From: Pedobacter jeongneungensis
GTDB lineage: Bacteria > Bacteroidota > Bacteroidia > Sphingobacteriales > Sphingobacteriaceae
Assembly (NCBI RefSeq): GCF_000633455.1
Contig: NZ_AYMG01000028.1
Location: 1-64,000, forward strand
Length of the DNA: 64,000 nucleotides
Direction of reading: 5' to 3'
Every line of letters begins with the position of its first letter. Position 1 is the stretch's first letter. The notes under the pieces were generated by a model, which searched no databases, was not told where the DNA came from, and saw only the letters and a list, made by a program, of their open reading frames with translations. Positions 39,420 to 48,130 of this stretch are shown here, one piece after another. A program made the position numbers and the translations under genes.

Positions 39420-40826
39420 TTAAGAAATTGGTTCTGTTAAGGGACTGTTTCTTTCGATATAGATCGCTCTTTCTTCAACCAACAAGGTACCTTGCGAGTA
39501 TTTCTCATCGTGTTGAGAAGCATCTAATCCTAATTCTTCTTCTTCTTCAGAAACCCTGATCGGATTGATAAGATTTACGAATTTGAAAATAACGAATGAT
39601 ACCACAAAACTGAAGATGATTACAATTAAAGCACCTTTTAACTGCGTAACGAAGAAAGCAGGGTTACCATAAAATAATCCATCAGCACCAGCCGCATTTA
39701 CTGTTTTTGTAGCAAAAACACCTGTTAACAACATCCCAACGATACCGCCTACACCGTGACAAGGGAAAACATCTAAAGTATCATCTAAACTGGTTTTTTG
39801 TTTCCATGAAACCACAAGGTTAGAAATAACCGCAGCGATAGCACCGATAAATATACTTGATGAAATGCTTACAAAACCAGCACCTGGAGTAATGGCTACT
39901 AAACCAACCACAGCACCTATACAGAAACCTAAAACCGAAGGTTTTTTACCTCTTGCTACATCAAAGAACATCCACGATAAACCAGCAGCACCCGCAGCAG
40001 TATTTGTAGTTAAAAATGCAGAAACAGCTAAACTGCCGGCGCTTAATGCAGAACCTGCGTTAAAACCGAACCAACCGAACCATAATAAACCTGTACCGAT
40101 TAATACGTAAGGAATATTTGCAGGTGGAACTTCTTTATGCTCTAAGTGAGATTTTCTGCGTTTTAAAACCAATGCACCAGCTAAAGCGGCCATACCTGCA
40201 GAAATGTGAACTACGGTACCACCGGCAAAGTCCAATACACCCATTTTAAACAAGAAACCTTGTGGATGCCAGGTCCAGTGTGCCAAAGGCGAATAAACGA
40301 AAATGGCAAACAACACAATAAATAAGATATAAGATGTAAAACGGATACGTTCTGCAACCGCACCTACCACTAAACCTGGGGTAATAATGGCAAACATTAA
40401 CTGGAACACTGCAAATAAAGAAAGCGGAATAGTTAAGTCTGCACCGCCCTGAAGGTGTGGCGCACCAGAATTTACACCTTTAAAGAACAAAAATGTTGAT
40501 GGATTTCCGATAAAACCGCCAATGGTATCGCCAAAAGCTAAACTAAAACCAACAACTGTCCATAAAACGGTAATTACTCCTGCAGCTACCACACTTTTAA
40601 TCATGGTAGATAATACATTTTTACGGTGAACCATACCGCCATAAAAGAATGCAAGGCCTGGAGTCATTAAAAATACAAGTGCTGCTGCGATTAAAATAAA
40701 CGCAATATCAGGTGCACTGTATTTGCCTTCGTCAAAATTCGGTAGAAGTGGAATAAATAGAGCGAAAATCGCGACGATCATCAAGATCGCGAAAGGCGCA
40801 AACTGTTTAAAGGAGAATTTACTCAT
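39420..40826 (-). CDS. amt: Ammonium transporter
   Basis: Inner-membrane Amt/Mep channel for ammonium (468 residues, eleven membrane segments plus an N-terminal one). Conserved parts: AFFYGGMVHRKNVLSTMIKSV, WTVVGFSLAFGD, DFAGGTVVHISAGMAALAGAL with the twin-histidine pathway His, FNAGSAL and CHGVGGIVGMLLTGVFA. The C-terminal tail (EEELGLDASQHDEKY) carries the usual GLD. A PII gene (glnK/glnB), often next to amt, is not in this interval. The palindrome ATTATTTAAATAAT lies upstream of the start (40850-40863). Confidence 0.95.
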   Translation of the reverse strand: MSKFSFKQFAPFAILMIVAIFALFIPLLPNFDEGKYSAPDIAFILIAAALVFLMTPGLAFFYGGMVHRKNVLSTMIKSVVAAGVITVLWTVVGFSLAFGDTIGGFIGNPSTFLFFKGVNSGAPHLQGGADLTIPLSLFAVFQLMFAIITPGLVVGAVAERIRFTSYILFIVLFAIFVYSPLAHWTWHPQGFLFKMGVLDFAGGTVVHISAGMAALAGALVLKRRKSHLEHKEVPPANIPYVLIGTGLLWFGWFGFNAGSALSAGSLAVSAFLTTNTAAGAAGLSWMFFDVARGKKPSVLGFCIGAVVGLVAITPGAGFVSISSSIFIGAIAAVISNLVVSWKQKTSLDDTLDVFPCHGVGGIVGMLLTGVFATKTVNAAGADGLFYGNPAFFVTQLKGALIVIIFSFVVSFVIFKFVNLINPIRVSEEEEELGLDASQHDEKYSQGTLLVEERAIYIERNSPLTEPIS

Positions 40827-41116
40827 AGTTTTTAGTTTAATTTGTTAGTATTATTTAAATAATGGGATTTTTGGTTATTTATTTTTATAAAAATACGACA
40901 TAATGTATTTTTTACACTATTAAATTGGAATATTTTAACAAAAAACAGTAATTTTTATAAAACAACACAAAAATTAACCTCAAAAATAAAAATAACAAAA
41001 AAAACAGCCGATTTTAATGCAAGTTTTTAATAAAAACAAAACACCCCGTTAAATACATTTTATACCATTTTACCTAAAATTTATAATAAATTAGCTAAAA
41101 AAATATATAAAAACAG
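40827..41116. other. AT-rich amt promoter region
   Basis: Very AT-rich, no gene. The perfect palindrome ATTATTTAAATAAT is at 40850-40863, about 25 bases from the amt start. A run of A tracts fills the rest. Two copies of a 'taaaatttataataaa' phrase occur at 41079 and 41147. Confidence 0.5.
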
Positions 41117-41144
41117 AAAAACCAGTGAAATTTCACTGGTTTTT
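41117..41144 (-). terminator. Terminator of the TIGR01212 gene
   Basis: AAAACCAGTGAAA at 41117-41129 and its complement TTTCACTGGTTTT (41131-41144 region) make a perfect palindrome. On the minus strand it is followed by a T-rich stretch. It lies 29 bases from the stop at 41173. Confidence 0.85.
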
Positions 41145-41172
41145 CTAAAATTTATAATAAAATTTAATTTTT

Positions 41173-42120
41173 CTATGAAAAATACTCAGAACCCTGAATC
41201 ACCCCTCTTTTTTCTATTTCTTTATCCATATAGGTCTGAATTGCCGATTTATTTAGCCCCCAATTGGGTGCAATTAGTAAATCCCAGTCCGAAATCCCAA
41301 AAAGTCGCTGTATTACAATATCCGGACGTAAAAGAGGAATCAATTCGCACAGTAAATCAGTATACTCTTCTAAAGAAAAAAGTTTAAAGGGCTCTTTTTT
41401 ATATTTTGCACCCATAATAGATCCTTCAACCACATGTAAGTGGTGAAATTTCACAAACTTAATCTGTGGAAAACGGTTAATTTCATGAATATAGCCACGC
41501 ATCTGCTCACGGGTTTCCCAGGGGAAGCCAAAAATGGTGTGCACACAAAGATCGAGCTTACTATCTTTTAAGAGTTCTACTGCAGCAACAAACTCGCCAT
41601 GACTGCAGCCCCTGTTAATCTGATCGAGGGTTTCATCATAAATAGATTCCATGCCCATTTCTAAATCCACATCAAAACGGTCGGTATAACTTTCCAACAA
41701 AGCTACTTTTTCGGCATCAATACAATCAGGCCGTGTACCCACCGCAAAACCAACAATATCTTCGGTATTGACAGATAAAGCTTCATCGTACATCATCTTT
41801 AAATAATGTACCGGCGCATAGGTATTGGTATTGGGCTGAAAATATACAATGTACTTATCAGCTTTGTAAGATGTTTTCGCCCTTAACATGCCCTCTTCGA
41901 GCTGATCTTTAATATTCGGGTTTTTACGCGAAGGCTCCGGCGTAAAAGAATCTACATTACAATAGGTGCATCCGCCAAATCCTTTACTGCCATCGCGGTT
42001 AGGGCAGGTAAAACCACCATCCACAATTACCTTAAACACACGCTGCCCCTTATACTTTTCGCGCAGATGTGTTCCGTAATTCTTATAACCTTTTATACCT
42101 GAATCTACTAGTGTTCCCAT
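41173..42120 (-). CDS. TIGR01212 family radical SAM protein (YtqA-like)
   Basis: Predicted 4Fe-4S radical SAM enzyme; the B. subtilis relative YtqA has been linked to wobble-uridine modification of tRNA, which I give as likely role only. The cluster motif is CPNRDGSKGFGGCTYC (about 38-53), with the long gap between the first and second Cys typical of this family. Further features are FQPNTNTYAP, GTRPDCID, MGMESIYDETLDQINRGC and HHLHVVEGS. I start at ATG 42120: a TTG three codons upstream overlaps the -7 box TATTTTTG (42134-42127 on this strand). Nearly leaderless as a result. Confidence 0.9.
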   Translation of the reverse strand: MGTLVDSGIKGYKNYGTHLREKYKGQRVFKVIVDGGFTCPNRDGSKGFGGCTYCNVDSFTPEPSRKNPNIKDQLEEGMLRAKTSYKADKYIVYFQPNTNTYAPVHYLKMMYDEALSVNTEDIVGFAVGTRPDCIDAEKVALLESYTDRFDVDLEMGMESIYDETLDQINRGCSHGEFVAAVELLKDSKLDLCVHTIFGFPWETREQMRGYIHEINRFPQIKFVKFHHLHVVEGSIMGAKYKKEPFKLFSLEEYTDLLCELIPLLRPDIVIQRLFGISDWDLLIAPNWGLNKSAIQTYMDKEIEKRGVIQGSEYFS

Positions 42121-42267
42121 TTGCTGCAAAAATACGGTTTTTGTTTGAGACGTAAGATTGGAGAGGTGAGATTTGAGATATTAGACATGAGATGTGAGAT
42201 TGGGCATACATTTAGTGGCTAGCAACTAAAGCTGGTTAAATTTTGAAAGATTTATTTTGAACTACTT

Positions 42268-42771
42268 TTATCTCATTTTAGAGAGGTATGTGTCTGCATC
42301 CTTGTTTCCTAATTGTTTAGCCTTCTGTAAATGTATTATCGCATTTTTGGTATCTTTCTGCAGATCATAAACCACACCTAAATTGAATTCTACCCCTGAA
42401 TAATACCCAACCAGTTCATTTTCACCATTTTCTACATTTAAAGCTTGTAGAAGATGATATTGGGCAGATTTCAAGTCGTTGAGATGCAATTTACATTCCC
42501 CTAATAAAGCATGTGCTACCGGAAAACCATTTTCTATCGATGCCTCAAAATATTTGCTGGCTTCCGCATATTTTTTTTGATCATAATACTCAAGCCCTTT
42601 ATCAAACTGATCTGTTCCTTTACCTGATTTCAATTTTTGATTTAGCGCGGTAATATTTATCTCATCATTAGGGTTGAATAAAATCTTATAGCCAACAAAC
42701 ATCATGAATGCGGTAAATAAGACTCCAAATATGATCAGCTTATTACCTCTTAAAGGTTGTTTTTTTTCCAT
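42268..42771 (-). CDS. Membrane-anchored TPR protein, end of T6SS operon
   Basis: A hydrophobic segment (about residues 10-30) is followed by tetratricopeptide-like helices (TDQFDKGLEYYDQKKYAEASKYF, HLLQALNVENGENELVGYYS, KDTKNAIIHLQKAKQLG). 167 residues. It is the last gene of the run, 6 bases after the 187-residue protein, so it belongs to the same operon. TPR proteins bind partner proteins; here a role as chaperone or immunity for a secreted protein upstream is possible but unproved. Confidence 0.72.
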   Translation of the reverse strand: MEKKQPLRGNKLIIFGVLFTAFMMFVGYKILFNPNDEINITALNQKLKSGKGTDQFDKGLEYYDQKKYAEASKYFEASIENGFPVAHALLGECKLHLNDLKSAQYHLLQALNVENGENELVGYYSGVEFNLGVVYDLQKDTKNAIIHLQKAKQLGNKDADTYLSKMR

Positions 42772-42777
42772 AGCGGT

Positions 42778-43341
42778 TTAATAAATAGCAATTAGTAAAA
42801 TAAATATTCCGATTAATATATAAGAAGCATTTGACAACTTTTTATGAAGGTCATTTATATACCTATAATTCTTTTTAAACTCGTCAGCACAAAAAACAAA
42901 TGTTAATATCAAGGGTATGGTAAGATATAAAGTTTGGTTATTAACAGTAAAAGAAATTATTTGAGCTACTTTTTCTAACGCATTTGGCCTATGATCTGTT
43001 ATATAATAAAGACGTTTGTAGTGCTTTATCAATCCAAAATGATCAGCTGATACTGCAAGGTATATTGAGTCTGCTTCTTCAACTTTTTTCAGATTGAGAA
43101 ATAGATTTGAAAGGCAAAAGTTCTTAAATGACCGTGAATAATTATTTTTTTTAACGTCCGATATATTTAATGTAAAACTAAATTTGCCATAAGTCCCGCT
43201 GCTTTTTTTTTGAATGTGAATATCTTTTTTAGCGAAAGAAATAACAGTTGCGTTTTTAAGATTTAGGAAAAGAAATAAAAAAAAAATTACCCAGCTTATT
43301 ATTACCAGTAAAGGAAATCTGTAAAATTTATACCAACTCAT
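42778..43341 (-). CDS. Membrane protein, candidate immunity protein
   Basis: Not recognised. 187 residues with hydrophobic segments near 11-28, 132-150 and 168-187, and a central polar domain (about 40-125) that should be outside or inside the membrane. Its start overlaps the stop of the DUF4280 gene (ATGA at 43338-43341), so they are translationally coupled. Such small membrane proteins directly after a secreted protein are typical of immunity genes, but no homologue is known to me. Confidence 0.65.
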   Translation of the reverse strand: MSWYKFYRFPLLVIISWVIFFLFLFLNLKNATVISFAKKDIHIQKKSSGTYGKFSFTLNISDVKKNNYSRSFKNFCLSNLFLNLKKVEEADSIYLAVSADHFGLIKHYKRLYYITDHRPNALEKVAQIISFTVNNQTLYLTIPLILTFVFCADEFKKNYRYINDLHKKLSNASYILIGIFILLIAIY

Positions 43342-44654
43342 ATATCTGTTTCGATTACATTTATTCCGGCTTTGGCTTTGGCTTCATCGTTAATCATTGC
43401 TTTAATATAGTCTTGAATTTCATCTTTTACAAATGGATTGGTAATATATTTATACAAATCTGGTATAAGGCCTAGTAAAAATCCTTTCCAATCTTTAAAA
43501 GTATTTGAAGCACCCTGTCCTACACCTTTCATAGCTTCACTTCTTGAAAGCCTAGACCATTGATTATTAGTAGTTACATGTTGTATTTGTCCATCGGAAT
43601 AACTTCCTGTCTCATCAGAAAAATGTGTGTTTTGATTATAACTTCTCTCCGATTGTGGATTATTTCCCTGAATGGCATTGGGATCAACACTGGAATAAGT
43701 TCGTGTCTCTCCATATTCTTCTATATCATTTAGCCTGACATAATCCTGAGCAACATAAGTATTAGATCCAGATACGTTTTGCTTGCTCACCTCGTGACCT
43801 TTACCAGCGGCATCAACAACTTTTGTCCCCTGATCTAAGGCTTTTTCACTTTTGTATGTCTCATGATTAGCAATTTTTTCATTTATGACAGTAATATCAG
43901 TTTCATAGCCGTCAACCTGCTCTTTTACACCAGCATATTCATATGCATAATCTTTACCCTTACTTAAAACAAAATCTGCACCATACGCTCCTGAGCCCCC
44001 AAGTATAGTTAAACCAACATATTCGGCTAGTGCAACCTTACCAAAAGTGGCTAAAATAGTAGATCCTGTACTAAAAGCGCCTACTATTCCCTGAAAGGCT
44101 CCCCCTGCAACAAAAGCAGAAGCCATTACAAGCCCAACATCTGTTAGCGTTTTTTTTCTTTTCAGATCAATTGCTTCATCTGCGGCTTTTTCCGAATAAA
44201 ATATCATTACTTGACCGCCAAAAAAACAGCCAACTTTAGAGCTTTCTATTAATGCTTTTTTCTTTTCGATTAAAACTTTTGGGTGAACAGGTGCCCAATC
44301 ACTGCCCGAAGTTAACAACGCACAAATACAGGGCATGAAACCTGCACCCAACCCTAAGGCAGCCCCACCTGCTGCCCCTCCAGCAGCTATAGCCCCTATA
44401 ATAAGTGCCCCTGCTACGCCGCCGGTTGCCACTGTTGCAGCCGCAATAAGCCCTGCTACTATTGCACCGATTATTGCCCCCGCAACAACCATCTTAGCAC
44501 AATTAAAATTCCCTCCCATGCGATCATCTATTGTTCCTGCTAGGCGCCCACCTGCAATTTTTATAGTAGATTGACTTCCTACTTTTAACTGCTGCTTAGA
44601 CATGCCATCGGAACACACTAAATAAGTTTGATCGGGTACATATATCTTAGCCAT
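43338..44654 (-). CDS. DUF4280 PAAR-like T6SS protein with unknown C-terminal half
   Basis: Predicted tip protein of a type VI-like injection machine. The N-terminal 150 residues show DUF4280: YLVCSDGMSKQQLKVG, then GGNFNCAKM, then PCICALLTSGSDWAPVHPKVLIEKKKALIESS and CFFGGQVMIFY. Between the Cys at 52 and the PCICA motif sits a 45-residue Gly/Ala-rich hydrophobic stretch (AGLIAAATVATGGVAGA), which is not normal in this family. The remaining 290 residues begin with another hydrophobic helix pair (about 175-230), then a polar region (260-400) without a known toxin motif. It lies 1 base after the 299-residue gene and overlaps the next. May be an effector. Confidence 0.75.
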   Translation of the reverse strand: MAKIYVPDQTYLVCSDGMSKQQLKVGSQSTIKIAGGRLAGTIDDRMGGNFNCAKMVVAGAIIGAIVAGLIAAATVATGGVAGALIIGAIAAGGAAGGAALGLGAGFMPCICALLTSGSDWAPVHPKVLIEKKKALIESSKVGCFFGGQVMIFYSEKAADEAIDLKRKKTLTDVGLVMASAFVAGGAFQGIVGAFSTGSTILATFGKVALAEYVGLTILGGSGAYGADFVLSKGKDYAYEYAGVKEQVDGYETDITVINEKIANHETYKSEKALDQGTKVVDAAGKGHEVSKQNVSGSNTYVAQDYVRLNDIEEYGETRTYSSVDPNAIQGNNPQSERSYNQNTHFSDETGSYSDGQIQHVTTNNQWSRLSRSEAMKGVGQGASNTFKDWKGFLLGLIPDLYKYITNPFVKDEIQDYIKAMINDEAKAKAGINVIETDI

Positions 44655-44655
44655 A

Positions 44656-45555
44656 TTATTCTGTTTTTAATGAAAAGAGGTAATGTGATGTAAAATAAAA
44701 ATTATCATTTAGTCGCTCTTCTACCTCACACTTTATATTTTTTATTACACCAGAATTTTTAAATAATTTATAGTCAATTTTTACCTGATAGCTATAGGCC
44801 AGATCATCAGTAAATATTGGCTTATACTGTGTATTATAAATTTTTAATATTTCTTTAATATAATCGCCGCTCTTTTCGTTTATAAATTTTTCATTAATAA
44901 TTAATTCATCTGCATTGTTTCCGTTAACTATTCTTTCTCCTGAAAGATTAATCCTTTTTTCATTAAAAATATTGGATCCAAAATACCTCTGTTGCTTAGT
45001 CAGATTGTTTTGGTTTGACATACCATAAAAAGAGGGAAACAACAATTGATATAATATCCCATTCTTAATGAATGGCAGACTATCAGAAAAATCTTTATCT
45101 CCGGCTTTGATGATAAGGCTACTTTCAGTACTGTTCGCATTAACAAGTGATAACAATTCATTCTCCTTCATATTTTGCCAAATGCTTAATATTTCAAGTT
45201 GGTTTAGTATAGCAGTTATTTCGCCTATGTTGTTAAATCTTAAGTTCAGCCTTGATGTTGGGGAGTTAAATAGTTTAGCAAAGCCAACCAATTCCTGTAA
45301 TTGGCTATTTGTTTTTAACACATCATGTTCAACCTGATTGAGATAAAGTTGATATCCATCTTTGTTGCTTGTCATATTTGCAAGCTGCCAAAGCATTTTA
45401 GTTTCAGTATCAGAAATCACCTGTGCGTTTGCAACTGTTTTTTGTTTTTGTACAATTGTGTAATTTAAATTATTAGGGCTTCCCTTATATTCCAACTTAT
45501 TGTACGGGGTTTCCTTTTCTTCAATATCCTCATCAAAAAATTTAAATCTGCTCAT
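44656..45555 (-). CDS. Unknown protein between VgrG and PAAR-like protein
   Basis: Not recognised. 299 residues, cytoplasmic (no signal peptide, no membrane segment), with an acidic Asn-rich composition (NNLNYTIVQKQK, LLSLVNANSTESSLI). Genes just 1 base away on both sides are vgrG and the DUF4280 gene. In other type VI loci the gene between VgrG and effector is often an adaptor/chaperone that loads cargo onto VgrG, such as DUF4123 or DUF2169; this sequence looks like neither. Candidate novel adaptor. Confidence 0.6.
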   Translation of the reverse strand: MSRFKFFDEDIEEKETPYNKLEYKGSPNNLNYTIVQKQKTVANAQVISDTETKMLWQLANMTSNKDGYQLYLNQVEHDVLKTNSQLQELVGFAKLFNSPTSRLNLRFNNIGEITAILNQLEILSIWQNMKENELLSLVNANSTESSLIIKAGDKDFSDSLPFIKNGILYQLLFPSFYGMSNQNNLTKQQRYFGSNIFNEKRINLSGERIVNGNNADELIINEKFINEKSGDYIKEILKIYNTQYKPIFTDDLAYSYQVKIDYKLFKNSGVIKNIKCEVEERLNDNFYFTSHYLFSLKTE

Positions 45556-45556
45556 A

Positions 45557-47371
45557 TTAATTAATATCTACTTGACTACCTGTTATTGTTTGTACACCTC
45601 CTGAAGTTTGAGAAATAGTGGCATCCGAGCACACTACAATTGTTCCTTGCGATTCCAAATTATAAGTTTTACTACCAACGTTTACGCCAGTTGTCCCAAC
45701 CTGACCAATATTAACCGCTGTACCTGGCATTTTACCCGCATTCGCATTAATCACCTCGGTTCCCTGAATATTGATCACCTTACCTATAATATCAATCGTT
45801 CCATCACTATTCAAGGTAATGCTACTTCCATCCTTGCCGCCCGTACTTAATGTAATTTTGGTAGCGGCCTGTTCTGTAATAAATCCAGGTCCATTTTCAA
45901 TCTTCACAAAATTTGCCGCGTTGGTACCCAGGTTCAGTGCATGGTTCAGGTCATCAAAACTTAAACAACTTCCTTTCCTCGATGTCAGCCCTTTGGTATT
46001 ACTGTTTTTAAATCCACTGCTATCTCCACTTTTGCCATGATACACACTGCCCATTACTACCGGCCTGGCCACATTACCTTCTTCGAAAGCAATCACCACC
46101 TGATCGCCCTTTTCGGGGATGACATGGAAACCCCTGTTTTTTCCGGTATCGCCGCTACCTGCATTGGGGCTAACAACCCTTAACCACTCAGTGGGGTCGT
46201 TGGTTTGGCATTCCCATTTAAATTTAACCTTAATCCTACCTTGCCCCTGTGGATCATCATTATCAATCACATCGGCCAGCTGCATATCCGAATGTGGCTT
46301 TTCATAATTCCTAACCATAATACGCTCGGTTGTAGCCACTAAACCCTCGAAAGTGTTGCTGTACTTGCCCGTTCCATCTATCTGATGATTGATATTGGTA
46401 ATCAAAAATTTACCAAGGCTTTCGGTTGCAAAAGCAAGTTCCTTTCTTACACTCATGGTGATTTCGGCAATGCTGCCAATGCTCAGTGCGGCATTATCGC
46501 CACCTGCGTTTATTTTTAAGAGTTCGCTGATATGTGCTTTCTCCTCGTTTTCTACATGGCTTTTAATGTCACTGCCATTATCTACCCTGATTAATGAAGG
46601 TTGGTTAAAGGTTTTGCTGTACATGGTATTTGAAGCCTTAATGGCATGTGCCAGATCAGGATTTCCATCTGCTTTGCCCGTACTTTCGCTGTGCAACATC
46701 TCATCCTGCTTGGGGTTGTAGGCAAAACGTTTATATTTTATGGGCGAAACTTCCATGGCATACTGCAGATTATGTACATCACGACCATAAAAAAGGGCTA
46801 TTTCTTTTTGCTTATCAGGCTTGCCGAAATTAAGCTGTTTACCATCATAATAAAACCATTCGTGGTATTCGCCCGATAAGCGGTTAAGGAATGCGAAATC
46901 ACTCTCACGGTACTGAATAAGATAATCGATTGCCGCTTTTCTGGAAGCATTGGTTACAATAGTCAAATCGTTAACCGGGGTATCTTTTGTAGCCAGCTTA
47001 ACAATGGTATCCAGATCTTTATCTAAATATGATCCTAAATCGGGTCCACGATCGATTAATATCGTAGGACTATATCCACTCACAATAACTACTCCATGGT
47101 AGCCATGGCTTTGTGAGAGTTCTACTTTTGTAACCAGACCTGCAAAATGCTGCAAATTTTCTGGCGAATGACCAAAAGAAGCGGTTAGGGTTTTGCCGAC
47201 GAAATCGCGACTGTCATCTAGATTGATTAAACCAGGATTCCCCAGTTGATCGTGATTAAAGTGCAACTCGAAATAATGGTGCTGATTAAAAGACTGTAAA
47301 AGGTTGAAGGAAGCAAAATGTGTAATTGCTGTATCTTCTATACTAATTTCTACGAGAAGTTTATTTTCCAT
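45557..47371 (-). CDS. vgrG: Type VI secretion spike protein VgrG
   Basis: Puncturing spike of a type VI secretion machine, carrying cargo to the target cell. The 604-residue protein has a gp27-like N-terminal part (to about 360), the gp5 OB-fold (about 370-470: DNDDPQGQGRIKVKFKWE, EWLRVVSPNAGSGDTGKNRGFHVIPEKGDQVVIAFEEGNVARPVV motifs in pieces) and a short beta-helix-like needle (EINGxxxx to NANAGKMPGTAVNIGQ) ending VDIN, with no attached effector domain. 36 bases after the L,D-transpeptidase-like gene. Chemistry fits the Bacteroidota subtype iii system. Sheath and baseplate genes are absent here. Confidence 0.9.
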   Translation of the reverse strand: MENKLLVEISIEDTAITHFASFNLLQSFNQHHYFELHFNHDQLGNPGLINLDDSRDFVGKTLTASFGHSPENLQHFAGLVTKVELSQSHGYHGVVIVSGYSPTILIDRGPDLGSYLDKDLDTIVKLATKDTPVNDLTIVTNASRKAAIDYLIQYRESDFAFLNRLSGEYHEWFYYDGKQLNFGKPDKQKEIALFYGRDVHNLQYAMEVSPIKYKRFAYNPKQDEMLHSESTGKADGNPDLAHAIKASNTMYSKTFNQPSLIRVDNGSDIKSHVENEEKAHISELLKINAGGDNAALSIGSIAEITMSVRKELAFATESLGKFLITNINHQIDGTGKYSNTFEGLVATTERIMVRNYEKPHSDMQLADVIDNDDPQGQGRIKVKFKWECQTNDPTEWLRVVSPNAGSGDTGKNRGFHVIPEKGDQVVIAFEEGNVARPVVMGSVYHGKSGDSSGFKNSNTKGLTSRKGSCLSFDDLNHALNLGTNAANFVKIENGPGFITEQAATKITLSTGGKDGSSITLNSDGTIDIIGKVINIQGTEVINANAGKMPGTAVNIGQVGTTGVNVGSKTYNLESQGTIVVCSDATISQTSGGVQTITGSQVDIN

Positions 47372-47407
47372 AATGTATTCATTAATTGTAGCAGTAGCAT
47401 GGTAAAG

Positions 47408-48124
47408 CTACATTGTTTTATAAACGGCAATTTTATAAAGTCCTGGATAGAAATGCACCTCAAATTGCATACCTGCTGCATTTCTTTTGTGCGAAGCATC
47501 TATCGCTTTTTTATTGTAGGAATGCACCTCAATGGTATTGCCTTTTTTTAAATAGCCGTTGCCGATCATGGTATCGATATCACCGGGCCGTACATGGATG
47601 CAACCATGCGACTCTGCCAGCTGGAAGATCCTTCCACTAGCTGTTGCGGCTTCATCGGGAGGTGTGGTATGGATAAAATCACCCATTACATATTCCTTTC
47701 CATTCATTTTCCGATCGTTGTTAAGGTCTTTGAAATACTTAACCGAAACATGTCCAAAATCGTTAAACAGCCATTGTGTTGGTATAGGGGAATTGGGATA
47801 AAGGTTACGTTGATAGTTAAGCACGGCATCGGTAACTTTTTTCTGATCGTTTTTATGCTGCCCCCACTGCGCATTTACATCGGTTAATTTTTTCCAGCTT
47901 CCAAGCTGTTTAATCATCACAATATTTCCGCTTATTTTTACTTCTGTTCCCCAGGCAATGCCCGACCATATGGCATAACGGCCGTAACTTACATGCTTTT
48001 CGATGCTTTTTATTACAAACCTACCAGTGGTTGTGGAGGTCTGAGAATGACCATCTCCTCCCATTTTCTCATTCGAAGGTCCACCATGTGCATCATATTC
48101 CTTAATTTTTACGAGCGTATTCAT
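47408..48124 (-). CDS. Signal-less L,D-transpeptidase (YkuD)-like protein, candidate effector
   Basis: YkuD-fold enzyme. The catalytic signature SHGCIHVRPGDID (172-184; Cys175) with His173 and Arg179 matches L,D-transpeptidases that cross-link or exchange peptidoglycan stem peptides. Upstream motifs TTTGRFVI (31-38) and GDFIHTTP (149-156) also fit the family. 238 residues with no signal peptide or membrane segment, so it would not reach the periplasm on its own. It lies between a lipoprotein and vgrG in a single operon, which makes it a probable peptidoglycan-acting cargo of the type VI system. Activity unproved; alternative is a maturation enzyme. Confidence 0.78.
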   Translation of the reverse strand: MNTLVKIKEYDAHGGPSNEKMGGDGHSQTSTTTGRFVIKSIEKHVSYGRYAIWSGIAWGTEVKISGNIVMIKQLGSWKKLTDVNAQWGQHKNDQKKVTDAVLNYQRNLYPNSPIPTQWLFNDFGHVSVKYFKDLNNDRKMNGKEYVMGDFIHTTPPDEAATASGRIFQLAESHGCIHVRPGDIDTMIGNGYLKKGNTIEVHSYNKKAIDASHKRNAAGMQFEVHFYPGLYKIAVYKTM

Positions 48125-48130
48125 TGATCA

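Noticed and set aside
44335..44574. Plus-strand Ala/Pro-rich frame of 79 codons
   Set aside because: Mirror of the Gly/Ala-rich insertion of the DUF4280 gene.
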